From: Flavobacteriales bacterium
GTDB taxonomy: Bacteria; Bacteroidota; Bacteroidia; NS11-12g; UBA9320
Reading direction: 5' to 3'
Length of the DNA: 64,000 bases
Assembly (NCBI GenBank): GCA_020635435.1
Contig: JACJZU010000001.1
Coordinates: 1,064,215 to 1,128,214, forward strand
Part shown: one piece after another, positions 1-8,200 of the stretch
Layout: each line of letters starts with the position of its first letter
How positions within the stretch are numbered: the first letter of the stretch is position 1
Made by a program: the position numbers and the translations under genes
The notes under the pieces: model-generated
Told to the model about the DNA's origin: nothing
Database searches by the model: none
What the model saw: only the letters and a program-made list of their open reading frames with translations

Positions 1-436
1 GATGTCCGTTGACGATTCCTTCCTGAGGGTGGATCAATCCGTAGGAACGGGTTATGGGCATTACTTCCTTGATCTTGTCCACGTTCATATCCCCTCCCGT
101 ACCGTAATAATTCTTCAAGAGCGGATAAACGGCTTTGTACCATCTTTTGAGAACGCCCTCCTTACGCGGGTCGGACGGATCGAAATTGATTCCAGACTTG
201 GCCCCTCCGATTGGAGGACCACAAACCGTGAACTTGACTTCCATCGTTTTGGCCAGCGACTCCACTTCGTGTTTATCCAAACCTTTGCGCATCCGTGTTC
301 CGCCTCCTGCCGCTCCACCCCTCAGGGAGTTGATCACGACCCAACCCTTGGCATCCGTTTCTTCGTCGTTCCATTCGAATACGATCTCCGGTGCTTTGTG
401 TTCATACTGCGCAATTAATTGTTTCAGCTTATCCAT
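1..436 (-). CDS. Glu/Leu/Phe/Val dehydrogenase, N-terminal part (runs off window)
   Basis: Amino-acid dehydrogenase catalysing NAD(P)-linked oxidative deamination, probably of leucine/valine or glutamate. The 145 visible residues hold the dimerisation/substrate domain. Its glycine-rich segment GGAAGGGTRMRKG is followed by EVESLAKTMEVKFT and CGPPIGGAKSGI, which carries the family's catalytic-site lysine, and then GTGGDMNVD. The ATG at 434-436 gives a family-typical start and lies 2 bp after the stop of the upstream gene, so the two are probably co-transcribed. The nucleotide-binding half lies outside the window, so substrate and cofactor cannot be decided here. Confidence 0.9.
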   Translation of the reverse strand, partial: MDKLKQLIAQYEHKAPEIVFEWNDEETDAKGWVVINSLRGGAAGGGTRMRKGLDKHEVESLAKTMEVKFTVCGPPIGGAKSGINFDPSDPRKEGVLKRWYKAVYPLLKNYYGTGGDMNVDKIKEVMPITRSYGLIHPQEGIVNGH

Positions 437-438
437 AT

Positions 439-2187
439 TTATTGCATTTCAATCCGTTGATAAAAGTTGTTCTCCCCCTGAATGTTCAGAATGTAGATGC
501 CGGTGGGGTAACTGCCCAGGAATATGCAACCATCCCTAACAACAAGTTGATCGACCATTTCCTGTCCGATCGTATAAACGTTCACTACGGTACCATTCGG
601 TATATTTTCCGCGGTGAGTACACCTTTTCGGCTGAAATCGGGGAAGAACAGCAACTTTTCCTTTAGTCCTTCAAATACGAAATCCACCGATGCCTTGATC
701 TGAATGGTAACATTGCTGTAACTGCAAATTTCCCGGTTTCCCACGCGTACTTTCAGGTGGTAAGTCTTTTTGAGGTCGGTGTCCATATTATGTGCCCGTT
801 CGATGGACAGCACACCGGTGTATTGGTTCACTTTGAAAATCTCGTGTTCGTTACCCGAAACGATCTCGAACGAGAGGTTCTCTACATCGGGGGCAACGGC
901 CTCGATCGTTCCGATCTTAAAACCGCTTTTGTTGTAGTCGCTGATGGTGAAGCTGTAATCCTGTACTTTGGGAGGCATGATCGGTTCCAAACTGAAGTAT
1001 TCGGACCCATCGGCTTTGGATTTTGCGGTGAAGAACAGTTGATCTTTGAAATACTTGAGATTTCGGAGGTCGTATTGGTAACGAACCTCGATCGGGATCA
1101 ATGTATCCTTGTTCCATTGAAAGATATTAAAGCTATTCTCACCGGGAGCACGCATGGAGATGAACAATTGGTTTTCGATCATGACCATCGATTCAAAGTG
1201 TACGGCGGATCCTTTAAAGTTCATGCTCCCGATCATCTCGGCATTTGCATTTGCAGCCATTCGGAATATGCCTGTACCTGTGGGCGTTGAGCTGGCGAAA
1301 TAATAGTATGTCCGATCTGAAACCGCATCGGGGGAATGTATCAGTTCTTTGCCGGGCCATGCGGCACCATGATAGCGGAACACGCCATTCTTGTCGTAGC
1401 TGTACAGGCCGCGTTTCCCCTCTTTTTCGGCATTGAAATACATCCGATCGTGAAACAGGAAAAGTCCGGCCGCCTTTTGGAAGGTATTGAATCGCGAATC
1501 GGCAACCACCTTTTTACCGGTAGTTGAAAAGATCTTGCCTCCTTTGCTTAGGAAGAGTTCGTTGTTGAAAACAAGCATGGCATCGGCAAAACAATCCTTG
1601 TATTCCGATCTCCCTTCGGCGAAAAATGCTGCCTTACCCCTGGCATCAAAGGCCAGGAGGGCTATCCGTCTGCCAAGCGTGTCTGTTTTCCCTTTAGGAT
1701 CGAGTTTGCTGCGCACACCAAGCTCAACCTCACAAACCAGTTTGTCGTTAAAGATGGCGTGTGCACTGCCCACCGCCGTAGTTCGGTATGCTTGCGTGGT
1801 AATACCGTTGTGGTGGTAGTAAATGCCCGGGGGTGTGAGTTCACCTTTGGCGAAAAAGAACACTTTCTCCTCGAATTCGATCAAAGGCAAACAAGTTGCA
1901 CCTAATGGATGGTTTGCCTGACGTTTTTCTTTGACCTCGGGATTTTTCCATGTATCCGTGAAACTTGTTATCCGAAGGTGTTGATCGCCATCGTATTCGT
2001 AGAGCTGATTGCCCCGACCTTCTCCTGACGCATTGAAATAAAGGCGATTTCCGGTGTTGAGTGTATGCACACCTACGGCGAAGGAAGTCCCGTTTCGATT
2101 GATATCCGTGTGTTTTTGAACATCGGGTTGCGCAAAAGCCGGTTCTGCGAACAGGGCCAGGATCAGTATCCGGAAAAGCGCTTTCAA
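439..2187 (-). CDS. T9SS-secreted propeller/cadherin-like surface protein
   Basis: Predicted secreted or surface protein of 582 aa. With a TTG start 7 bp after the anmK stop it opens with the signal peptide (M)KALFRILILALFAEPAFAQ. An in-frame ATG at 2301 would overlap anmK by over 100 bp and put a non-signal leader in front, so I reject it. About 350 residues of short repeats with NRLYFNA, GNQLYEYDG and KVFFFAKG-like strands look like a beta-propeller. They are followed by a cadherin-like domain (IVSGNE...FKVNQYTGVLSI) and a C-terminal T9SS sorting domain ending YPTGIYILNIQG...YQRIEMQ. It sits between anmK and an amino-acid dehydrogenase with gaps of 7 and 2 bp. Binding partner unknown. Confidence 0.75.
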   Translation of the reverse strand: MKALFRILILALFAEPAFAQPDVQKHTDINRNGTSFAVGVHTLNTGNRLYFNASGEGRGNQLYEYDGDQHLRITSFTDTWKNPEVKEKRQANHPLGATCLPLIEFEEKVFFFAKGELTPPGIYYHHNGITTQAYRTTAVGSAHAIFNDKLVCEVELGVRSKLDPKGKTDTLGRRIALLAFDARGKAAFFAEGRSEYKDCFADAMLVFNNELFLSKGGKIFSTTGKKVVADSRFNTFQKAAGLFLFHDRMYFNAEKEGKRGLYSYDKNGVFRYHGAAWPGKELIHSPDAVSDRTYYYFASSTPTGTGIFRMAANANAEMIGSMNFKGSAVHFESMVMIENQLFISMRAPGENSFNIFQWNKDTLIPIEVRYQYDLRNLKYFKDQLFFTAKSKADGSEYFSLEPIMPPKVQDYSFTISDYNKSGFKIGTIEAVAPDVENLSFEIVSGNEHEIFKVNQYTGVLSIERAHNMDTDLKKTYHLKVRVGNREICSYSNVTIQIKASVDFVFEGLKEKLLFFPDFSRKGVLTAENIPNGTVVNVYTIGQEMVDQLVVRDGCIFLGSYPTGIYILNIQGENNFYQRIEMQ

Positions 2188-2194
2188 CCTGTTA

Positions 2195-3286
2195 TCAAAC
2201 GAGTTTGGAGAAGTCGCCGGAGAGATCGCCGGCAACGGAGTCGCTTTCGGCACCGGTTTGGGAGGCCAGAACCGTGATCTCGTTGCGCACCCGCAATACA
2301 CCCATCAATCCGAATATGAGCGCTTCTTTGTAGTGAACGATCTGGTCATCGGCCACGATGATCTCGGCATCAGTATGTGTGCGGAGGTGCTCGATAAGGG
2401 TTTTATTGAATGCCCCGCCGCCGGTCACAAATACGCGTTTCATGGAAGAGTCGCCACTGCTCAGATCTTCAATATTCTGTCCGATCTGTTGGGCTATATG
2501 GTCCACCAGCGTTTTCATTTTATCTTCTTTGGAGGCCTCCGAGTTTCGAACCCGGAACCAGAAATTCTCATTGATCCATTCCCTTCCCAGCGACTTGGGA
2601 TAGGAAGCGCTGTAGTAATCAATGCTATTCAGATCTCCCAACAGGTCGTAGTCGATCCGGCCTTTTTCAGCGATCTCGCCGTCGTGATCATATTCCTGCC
2701 CGAATTCACGTGCAATTCGGTTCAGAACGATATTGGCCGGACAGATATCATAGGCGATTCGCCGACCATCGATGTTCACAGAGATGTTGGCGAAACCACC
2801 CAGATTCAGGCAGAAGTCGAACTCGCCGAATAACAATTCGTCACCTATACCGGAAACGGGAGCACCTTCGCCATCCTTCACCACATCCATGGCACGGAAA
2901 TTCGTCACAGACGGAATGCCCGTTACGCCACTGATGGCGCTTCCCGCACCGATCTGGTAACTCACATTGATCTCGGGTTGATGGAAAATAGTGTGCCCAT
3001 GCGAACCAATGAGATCAGCCTGCAGCTGATGCTTTTCCAAAAAATCGTTGATCAGGCGACCAATGTATTCTCCGAAATATCGATCGGTTCGGTAAACGAT
3101 CAATGCATTTTGATTGCGCAATTTGGAGAGCCGAAGTCTCCAGGTTTCGTCGTAGGGAATGGTCTCAGCTGCGTTGATCTCGTAGTTCCATTTGCCGTTC
3201 GCATCGATGCTTAACGTGCAATGTGCCAGATCAATTCCATCCATGGAGGTGCCTGACATCACCCCAATTACTTTATAACTATTCAT
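2195..3286 (-). CDS. anmK: Anhydro-N-acetylmuramic acid kinase
   Basis: Cytoplasmic kinase that hydrolyses the 1,6-anhydro ring and phosphorylates anhydroMurNAc to MurNAc-6-phosphate in peptidoglycan recycling. At 363 aa it has the usual family length. The N-terminal ATP-binding motif VIGVMSGTSMDGID is clear, as are GSHGHTIFHQP, NLGGFANIS and the C-terminal VTGGGAFN. First gene of a tight minus-strand unit with the T9SS protein and the amino-acid dehydrogenase. The NagZ-type gene at 10946-13861, which makes recycling substrates, is on the same strand but is separated by other units. Confidence 0.93.
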   Translation of the reverse strand: MNSYKVIGVMSGTSMDGIDLAHCTLSIDANGKWNYEINAAETIPYDETWRLRLSKLRNQNALIVYRTDRYFGEYIGRLINDFLEKHQLQADLIGSHGHTIFHQPEINVSYQIGAGSAISGVTGIPSVTNFRAMDVVKDGEGAPVSGIGDELLFGEFDFCLNLGGFANISVNIDGRRIAYDICPANIVLNRIAREFGQEYDHDGEIAEKGRIDYDLLGDLNSIDYYSASYPKSLGREWINENFWFRVRNSEASKEDKMKTLVDHIAQQIGQNIEDLSSGDSSMKRVFVTGGGAFNKTLIEHLRTHTDAEIIVADDQIVHYKEALIFGLMGVLRVRNEITVLASQTGAESDSVAGDLSGDFSKLV

Positions 3287-3351
3287 GATTTAAACTTTCT
3301 CGGTCCCTGCCACTTTAAGATCCAACTCCGGAAAAGGCATTTGAATGCCGA

Positions 3352-3383
3352 CAAATTTACACTTTTGAAGAATTATACCTTTG
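3352..3383. promoter_or_regulatory. Candidate divergent -7 elements (anmK / glycosyltransferase)
   Basis: The gap between anmK and the glycosyltransferase contains TAAATTTG on the minus strand (3352-3359, directed to anmK) and TACCTTTG on the plus strand (3376-3383). Both match the Bacteroidota -7 consensus TAnnTTTG. No good -33 TTG element was found at the usual 19-20 bp spacing, so this is weak. Confidence 0.35.
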
Positions 3384-3457
3384 ACATTTATATCCCGAGG
3401 CATTCGGGGAATTACCGAGGTTCGGGAAACCTTTGTGGAAAAGAGGGAACGCATAAT

Positions 3458-4570
3458 TTGATCAAGATCGTACACGTAAGTACGCCATTAAGTTGGCGGG
3501 GAGGGGAAAGACAACTTCTCCTGTTGCTTCAGGCTTCTTCTAAGTTCGAGGGGATAGAACAGTTCGTTTATTGCCCTGAGGGAAGTGAGCTCGCCAAGCG
3601 GGTAAAGCACTTAAGCCATGTGCATCTATTCAGCCACCCTAAGAAGCGCTCAGGTTTTGATATTCCCTTTGCGGCAGGGTTGAACCGATTGTGTCGTGTG
3701 GAGAAGATCGATCTGCTACATGTTCACGATTCACATGCCCATACTGCCGCTTATCTCGCAGCGCTGCTCTTTCGCAACAGGCTACCCGTTGTTGTAAGCA
3801 GGCGTGTGGACTTTCCCGTCGCCTCGTCCATTCTGTCGACTTGGAAATATACGCACACCAATGTGCGGGCCATTTTATGTGTAAGCGACGCGATCACAAA
3901 CATTGTAAAGGCGGCACTACCCGATTCCAAGGCAAGGATCCAAACGGTTCATTCAGGGATCGACATTTCGGAAAATGGGGAAAATGCGGTTCGATCGCTG
4001 CACAAAGAGTTGGGAATTGACGCAGAGCGAAAACTGATCATAAATGCCTCGGCTTTGGAGGATCATAAGGATTATCCAACCTTCATCCGAACGATTGAGC
4101 TATTGCACCGCAAGGGCCGGAATGTGCAAGGGGTGATCTATGGTACGGGTTCACTTCAAGTTGAATTCGAACGACTCTCGGAAGAACTCGGAATAGCAGA
4201 CCGCATCCGTTTCGCGGGATTCGATCCCAATGTTCGTGAGTGCCTGGCTGCTGCCGATGTATTTCTGTTCACCTCGAAAATGGAGGGCCTGGGAACCATT
4301 GTTCTGGATGCATTTGCCGCAGGTGTTCCGGTAGTGGCCACAAATGCCGGAGGAATACCGGAAATGGTCAAAGACGGTGAGACCGGTGTTCTTTGTGGCA
4401 TTGGCAAGGTGGAGGAGTTGGCAATTGCAGTTGAGCGGGTTTTGGACGATGCGGAATTTGCAGGGCATTTAGTAGCAGGAGCCAGACAGCAACTTGCTGC
4501 GTTCAGCTCGGCCGAAACTGCCCGTAAAAGCATCGATGTATATCGCAGCGTTCTGCACGAAAACCTTTAA
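3458..4570 (+). CDS. Family 4 glycosyltransferase
   Basis: Retaining GT-B glycosyltransferase, probably acting on surface glycans or glycolipids at the inner membrane. From the TTG at 3458 the protein begins (M)IKIVHVSTPLSWRGGERQL, the typical first strand and loop of the family. The longer frame from 3341 adds about 39 unlikely residues that cross the promoter region. The donor-binding half shows SKMEGLGTIVLDAFAAGVPVVATNAGGIPEMV. The usual E-x7-E signature is here E-x7-D. It is followed after 30 bp by the SDR gene; any functional link between them is unproven. Confidence 0.85.
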   Translation: MIKIVHVSTPLSWRGGERQLLLLLQASSKFEGIEQFVYCPEGSELAKRVKHLSHVHLFSHPKKRSGFDIPFAAGLNRLCRVEKIDLLHVHDSHAHTAAYLAALLFRNRLPVVVSRRVDFPVASSILSTWKYTHTNVRAILCVSDAITNIVKAALPDSKARIQTVHSGIDISENGENAVRSLHKELGIDAERKLIINASALEDHKDYPTFIRTIELLHRKGRNVQGVIYGTGSLQVEFERLSEELGIADRIRFAGFDPNVRECLAAADVFLFTSKMEGLGTIVLDAFAAGVPVVATNAGGIPEMVKDGETGVLCGIGKVEELAIAVERVLDDAEFAGHLVAGARQQLAAFSSAETARKSIDVYRSVLHENL

Positions 4571-4600
4571 TTTCACGGCCTCTAATCGGAGAAGAAGCAC

Positions 4601-5545
4601 ATGCCTGAGACGATTCTCATCATTGGTTCCGAAGGACAGGTAGGAACCGATCTGGCCGAAAGTTTAAGGGAGGTACACGGATCTTCCAATGTTGTTTGTT
4701 GCGATATCCGTCCGCATACCAGGGAGCGTGCAGCACACGGCCCTTACGCGGAGTTGAATGTACTGGAACGTGAAGAGATCGCGGAGGTATTTTCAAAATA
4801 CAAACCAACCGTTATTTACCATTTGGCGGCCATGCTCAGTGCAACGGCTGAAATGAATCCCAAAACAGGTTGGGAGCTGAACATGGATGGCCTGTTCAAC
4901 ATCTTTGATGCGGCGATCGAATATGGAACAAAGCGTGTGTTCTGGCCCAGTTCTATAGCCGTATTCGGACCCAATACACCGAGAGAGCACACACCGCAGT
5001 ATTGTGTGATGGATCCCAATACCGTATACGGGATCAGTAAACTGGCCGGTGAACGCTATTGCGAGTATTATCACAAGCGCTGGGGTTTGGATGTGCGCAG
5101 CTTGAGATACCCCGGATTAATTGGGTGGAAAGCTCAGCCGGGTGGAGGTACGACCGATTATGCCGTGGATATATTCCATCAGGCACTCAAAAATGGGAAA
5201 TATACCAGTTTCCTTTCCGCCGGAACCTATTTGCCCATGATGTATATGGACGATGCGGTGCGGGCAACGATTCAGATCACAGATGCCCCGGCCGATCAGA
5301 TACGGATCCGCTCTTCGTACAATTTGAGTGGCTTCAGTTTTGATCCTGCCGAACTAGCTGCGGAGATCAAAAAACACCTTCCGCACTTTGAGATGGATTA
5401 CAAGCCGGACAATCGACAGGCAATTGCCGATTCCTGGCCATCCAGTATCGACGATGAGGCGGCACGCAGCGATTGGGGCTGGGATCCGGAATACGATCTG
5501 CCTAAGATGGTTGCGGAAATGTTGACGCGACTTTCTTCAAAATAG
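4601..5545 (+). CDS. L-threonine 3-dehydrogenase of the SDR (epimerase-like) type
   Basis: NAD-dependent oxidation of threonine to 2-amino-3-ketobutyrate is the expected reaction. At 314 aa it shows an N-terminal Rossmann motif IGSEGQVGTDLAESL, the catalytic YGISK (YxxxK) followed by LAGERYCEYY, then LRYPGLIGWKAQPGGGTTDYAVDIFHQAL and LPMMYMDDAVRATI. These are characteristic of the short SDR-type threonine dehydrogenases known from Flavobacterium and archaea rather than of generic UDP-glucose epimerases. Stop at 5543-5545; a hairpin begins in the stop codon. Confidence 0.88.
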   Translation: MPETILIIGSEGQVGTDLAESLREVHGSSNVVCCDIRPHTRERAAHGPYAELNVLEREEIAEVFSKYKPTVIYHLAAMLSATAEMNPKTGWELNMDGLFNIFDAAIEYGTKRVFWPSSIAVFGPNTPREHTPQYCVMDPNTVYGISKLAGERYCEYYHKRWGLDVRSLRYPGLIGWKAQPGGGTTDYAVDIFHQALKNGKYTSFLSAGTYLPMMYMDDAVRATIQITDAPADQIRIRSSYNLSGFSFDPAELAAEIKKHLPHFEMDYKPDNRQAIADSWPSSIDDEAARSDWGWDPEYDLPKMVAEMLTRLSSK

Positions 5546-5567
5546 ATCCCCAAGATTTCCGGGGATC
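5545..5567 (+). terminator. GATCCCC hairpin after the threonine dehydrogenase gene
   Basis: GATCCCC (5545-5551) and GGGGATC (5561-5567) form a perfect 7-bp stem with a 9-nt loop directly after the stop codon. No T-tract follows, so it may be a weak terminator or an mRNA 3'-end stabiliser. Confidence 0.45.
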
Positions 5568-5576
5568 AGACTTGTG

Positions 5577-5584
5577 TATATTTG
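5577..5584 (+). promoter_or_regulatory. Promoter -7 element TATATTTG of the riboswitch transcript
   Basis: Exact match to TAnnTTTG just upstream of the TPP aptamer. Transcription would start near 5588, just before the aptamer. A TTTC that could serve as a -33 element lies 17 bp upstream. Confidence 0.6.
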
Positions 5585-5593
5585 AACCGACTT

Positions 5594-5672
5594 GAAAGGG
5601 GTGCTGGAACGGAATGTTCTGGCTGAGATCATACCCTCAACCTGATCCGGATAATGCCGGCGTAGGGATTCT
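5594..5672 (+). ncRNA. TPP (thi-box) riboswitch
   Basis: Cis-regulatory aptamer for thiamine pyrophosphate. The conserved elements are present in order: GGGGTGC (5598-5604), the CTGAGA loop (5623-5628) followed by ATACCC, then ACCTGATC (5640-5647), the GGATAATGCCGGCG arm and CGTAGGGA. The P3 arm is CTGGAAC/GTTCTGG. It sits in the leader of the TonB-dependent receptor whose ATG is at 5712, with no other gene between. The receptor is therefore expected to be repressed when thiamine pyrophosphate is plentiful. Confidence 0.95.
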
Positions 5673-5711
5673 GCAGTCCAGAACCTTTTTCAGTCCATAA
5701 ACTGTGATTTT

Positions 5712-8192
5712 ATGTACTTGAAAAAGATCCTCCATATCCTGCTTTTCAGTTTTTTGATCCAAGCGGCACCCGCGTATGCTCAACAAGTTCTATACGGTCG
5801 TGTGAGCGATACTGAAACCCTTGCCCCCATCGAAGGTGTCGAGATCATCCTGAGTTCAGGTGGAAAGGTACTTGCATCCGCCATTTCGGATGCCGGGGGT
5901 GCTTTCAAATTCAGCAGAAATGAAAGTGGTGATCATCGCCTCTTCGCCCATCATGTGGCCTATTTCAGCGATACGATCGAGGTGTCGATACCTCGATCGC
6001 AGTACATCGACATCCGATTGAGGAACCGCATCGAATTGAAGGACATCGTTACGGTGTTGGGAATCCGGGCAGGTAGGGATGTGCCTGTAAGTTTCACGAA
6101 CCTTGACAAGAAGGACGTCACCAAATTGAATTACGGCCAGGATCTGCCCTATATGCTCGATCAAACACCCGGGGTTCTCGTGCATTCGGATGCCGGAGCC
6201 GGAGTTGGCTATACCGGAATGCGGATACGTGGGGTGGATCCGACAAGGATCAATGTGACCATAAATGGTATACCCTTGAATGATGCCGAGTCGCATGGGG
6301 TGTTTTGGGTAGACCTGCCCGATCTGGCATCGAGTGTGAGCAGTATTCAGATACAGAGGGGGGTTGGGACCAGTACAAATGGAGCTGCGGCTTTTGGTGC
6401 CAGCATGAATTTGACAACCGATGCAGTTTCGGAGAAACCCTTCACCCGTGTACAGCTCGGCGCGGGATCTTTTGAAACGAACCGACTATCTCTGGAATTC
6501 GGTACAGGGATCCTTCACGAACGATGGGGTTTGCAGGGTCGGATCTCCACAGTGAACTCGGCGGGTTTCATCGATCGTGCCCGTTCCGAATTGCGAAGCA
6601 TGTTCCTCACCGGATATTACAAGAAAGACCGGTCATCCCTTAAAATGGTCGTATTACAGGGTTTTGAAGAAACATATCAGGCCTGGTGGGGGGTACCGGA
6701 ACCCAAATTCAAGGGAAACGATGAGGAGCTCGCACGTTATGCGGAACAACTTGCCATTAGCGGAAGCTATCTGGAGAATTTGATACAGAGCGACGATCGC
6801 ACCTACAACTACTACACCTACGATAATGAGGTGGATCACTACAATCAGGATCATTATCAACTCTTTCATCAGTTCGACTGGAAGAAAGATCTCAAGTGGC
6901 GAAATGCCTTGCACTACACGCGGGGTAAAGGCTATTTTGAGCAGTTCCAGTCCACGGCGAACTGGCTGGATGCAACTGCTTTTTCCGACTACGGTCGCCC
7001 GGATCTCTCAGTAGGTTCAGATACCATTCGGTCAACGGATCTGATCCGTCGTCGCTGGCTCGACAACCATTTCGGTGGTGTTATGAGCAACCTCAGCTTT
7101 AGCGATCGCTTTCAAAGCATGGATGCTGGTATTGCATTTCAGACCTATTTAGGAGGCCATTATGGAGAGGTGATCTGGGCACAATTTGCCAATGAAATGC
7201 TTCCCGGTTATCGCTATTACGAAAATGAGGCCCGAAAGACCGAGGGAAATGCCTTTGTGAAATGGAATCGAAAACTGAGTAGGAGCCTGAGTATCTATGC
7301 CGACATGCAATACCGTCTCATCGACTACCAATTCGAAGGGCAAGATCCGTCGGGTACGCAAATTCCAAGGGATGCCCGATTTCATTTTGTAAATCCCAAG
7401 GGTGGGGTAACCTGGCAATTAACGGATAACCAGTTGTTCTATCTGGCACTTGCCCGATCGAATCGGGAACCTGTGCGGGAGGATTTTATTAATTCCACAG
7501 TGGCCTCGGGTCCCAAACACGAAACTTTGACCGATCTGGAATTGGGAAGCAGGCATCGTTGGCGCAACGGGTATTATGCCATTACGTTATATGCCATGGA
7601 GTATAAGGATCAATTGGTTCTCACCGGAAAGATCAATGATGTGGGAGCCGCCGTACGGGAGAATGTAGCGAATAGTTACCGGCGTGGACTGGAATTCGAG
7701 ACGGCATGGAAAATCCATTCCAAATGGAATCTGGCAGCCAATCTGAACAGTTCACTCAACAAGATACAGAGCTATACAGAGTATTTGGACGATTGGGTAA
7801 ATGGGGGCCAGATCCGGATCGATCATCGCAACACCGATCTGGCTTTTTCCCCGGGTTATATCGCCGGAGCCGAGATCATTTATAGTCCGGTCCAGAACCT
7901 GGATCTTGCTTTGAACGGGAAAGCCGTGGGCCGACAATATTTGGACAACACCTCGAGTTCAGAACGTCAGTTGGATCCCTTTCGTCTTGCCAATTGCCGC
8001 CTTACCTACAAATACCGAAGAGGCCAGACGAATTGGGAATTGGGCATGCAACTGAATAATTTGTTCAATACCGTTTACGCACCCAACGGCTATACGTTTG
8101 GTGCCTGGCTGAATGATCAGCGAGCCAGTTTCAACTATGTTTACCCTCAGGCGGGCCGGCATTTCATGCTGAGACTTTCAGGTTCCATTTAA
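5712..8192 (+). CDS. TonB-dependent outer-membrane receptor, probably for thiamine or its precursors
   Basis: Outer-membrane active transporter of 826 aa. A signal peptide (about 1-24) is followed by a CarboxypepD_reg-like domain (QVLYGRVSDTETLAPIEGVEI, about 25-110) and a plug domain (TPGVLVHSDAGAGVGYTGMRIRG, INGIPLNDAESHGVFWVDLPD). The 22-strand-type barrel ends with AGRHFMLRLSGSI, a terminal aromatic/hydrophobic strand. No partner SusD gene is present. The TPP riboswitch in its leader implies thiamine, thiamine phosphates or a pyrimidine/thiazole precursor as substrate. This is inference; related riboswitch-controlled receptors are established in Bacteroides. Confidence 0.9.
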   Translation: MYLKKILHILLFSFLIQAAPAYAQQVLYGRVSDTETLAPIEGVEIILSSGGKVLASAISDAGGAFKFSRNESGDHRLFAHHVAYFSDTIEVSIPRSQYIDIRLRNRIELKDIVTVLGIRAGRDVPVSFTNLDKKDVTKLNYGQDLPYMLDQTPGVLVHSDAGAGVGYTGMRIRGVDPTRINVTINGIPLNDAESHGVFWVDLPDLASSVSSIQIQRGVGTSTNGAAAFGASMNLTTDAVSEKPFTRVQLGAGSFETNRLSLEFGTGILHERWGLQGRISTVNSAGFIDRARSELRSMFLTGYYKKDRSSLKMVVLQGFEETYQAWWGVPEPKFKGNDEELARYAEQLAISGSYLENLIQSDDRTYNYYTYDNEVDHYNQDHYQLFHQFDWKKDLKWRNALHYTRGKGYFEQFQSTANWLDATAFSDYGRPDLSVGSDTIRSTDLIRRRWLDNHFGGVMSNLSFSDRFQSMDAGIAFQTYLGGHYGEVIWAQFANEMLPGYRYYENEARKTEGNAFVKWNRKLSRSLSIYADMQYRLIDYQFEGQDPSGTQIPRDARFHFVNPKGGVTWQLTDNQLFYLALARSNREPVREDFINSTVASGPKHETLTDLELGSRHRWRNGYYAITLYAMEYKDQLVLTGKINDVGAAVRENVANSYRRGLEFETAWKIHSKWNLAANLNSSLNKIQSYTEYLDDWVNGGQIRIDHRNTDLAFSPGYIAGAEIIYSPVQNLDLALNGKAVGRQYLDNTSSSERQLDPFRLANCRLTYKYRRGQTNWELGMQLNNLFNTVYAPNGYTFGAWLNDQRASFNYVYPQAGRHFMLRLSGSI

Positions 8193-8200
8193 GATGTGTT

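Noticed and set aside
2188..2301. ATG at 2299-2301 as start of the T9SS protein
   Set aside because: It would overlap anmK by over 100 bp and place a Pro/Cys-rich non-signal leader in front of a clear signal peptide; TTG 2185-2187 is preferred.
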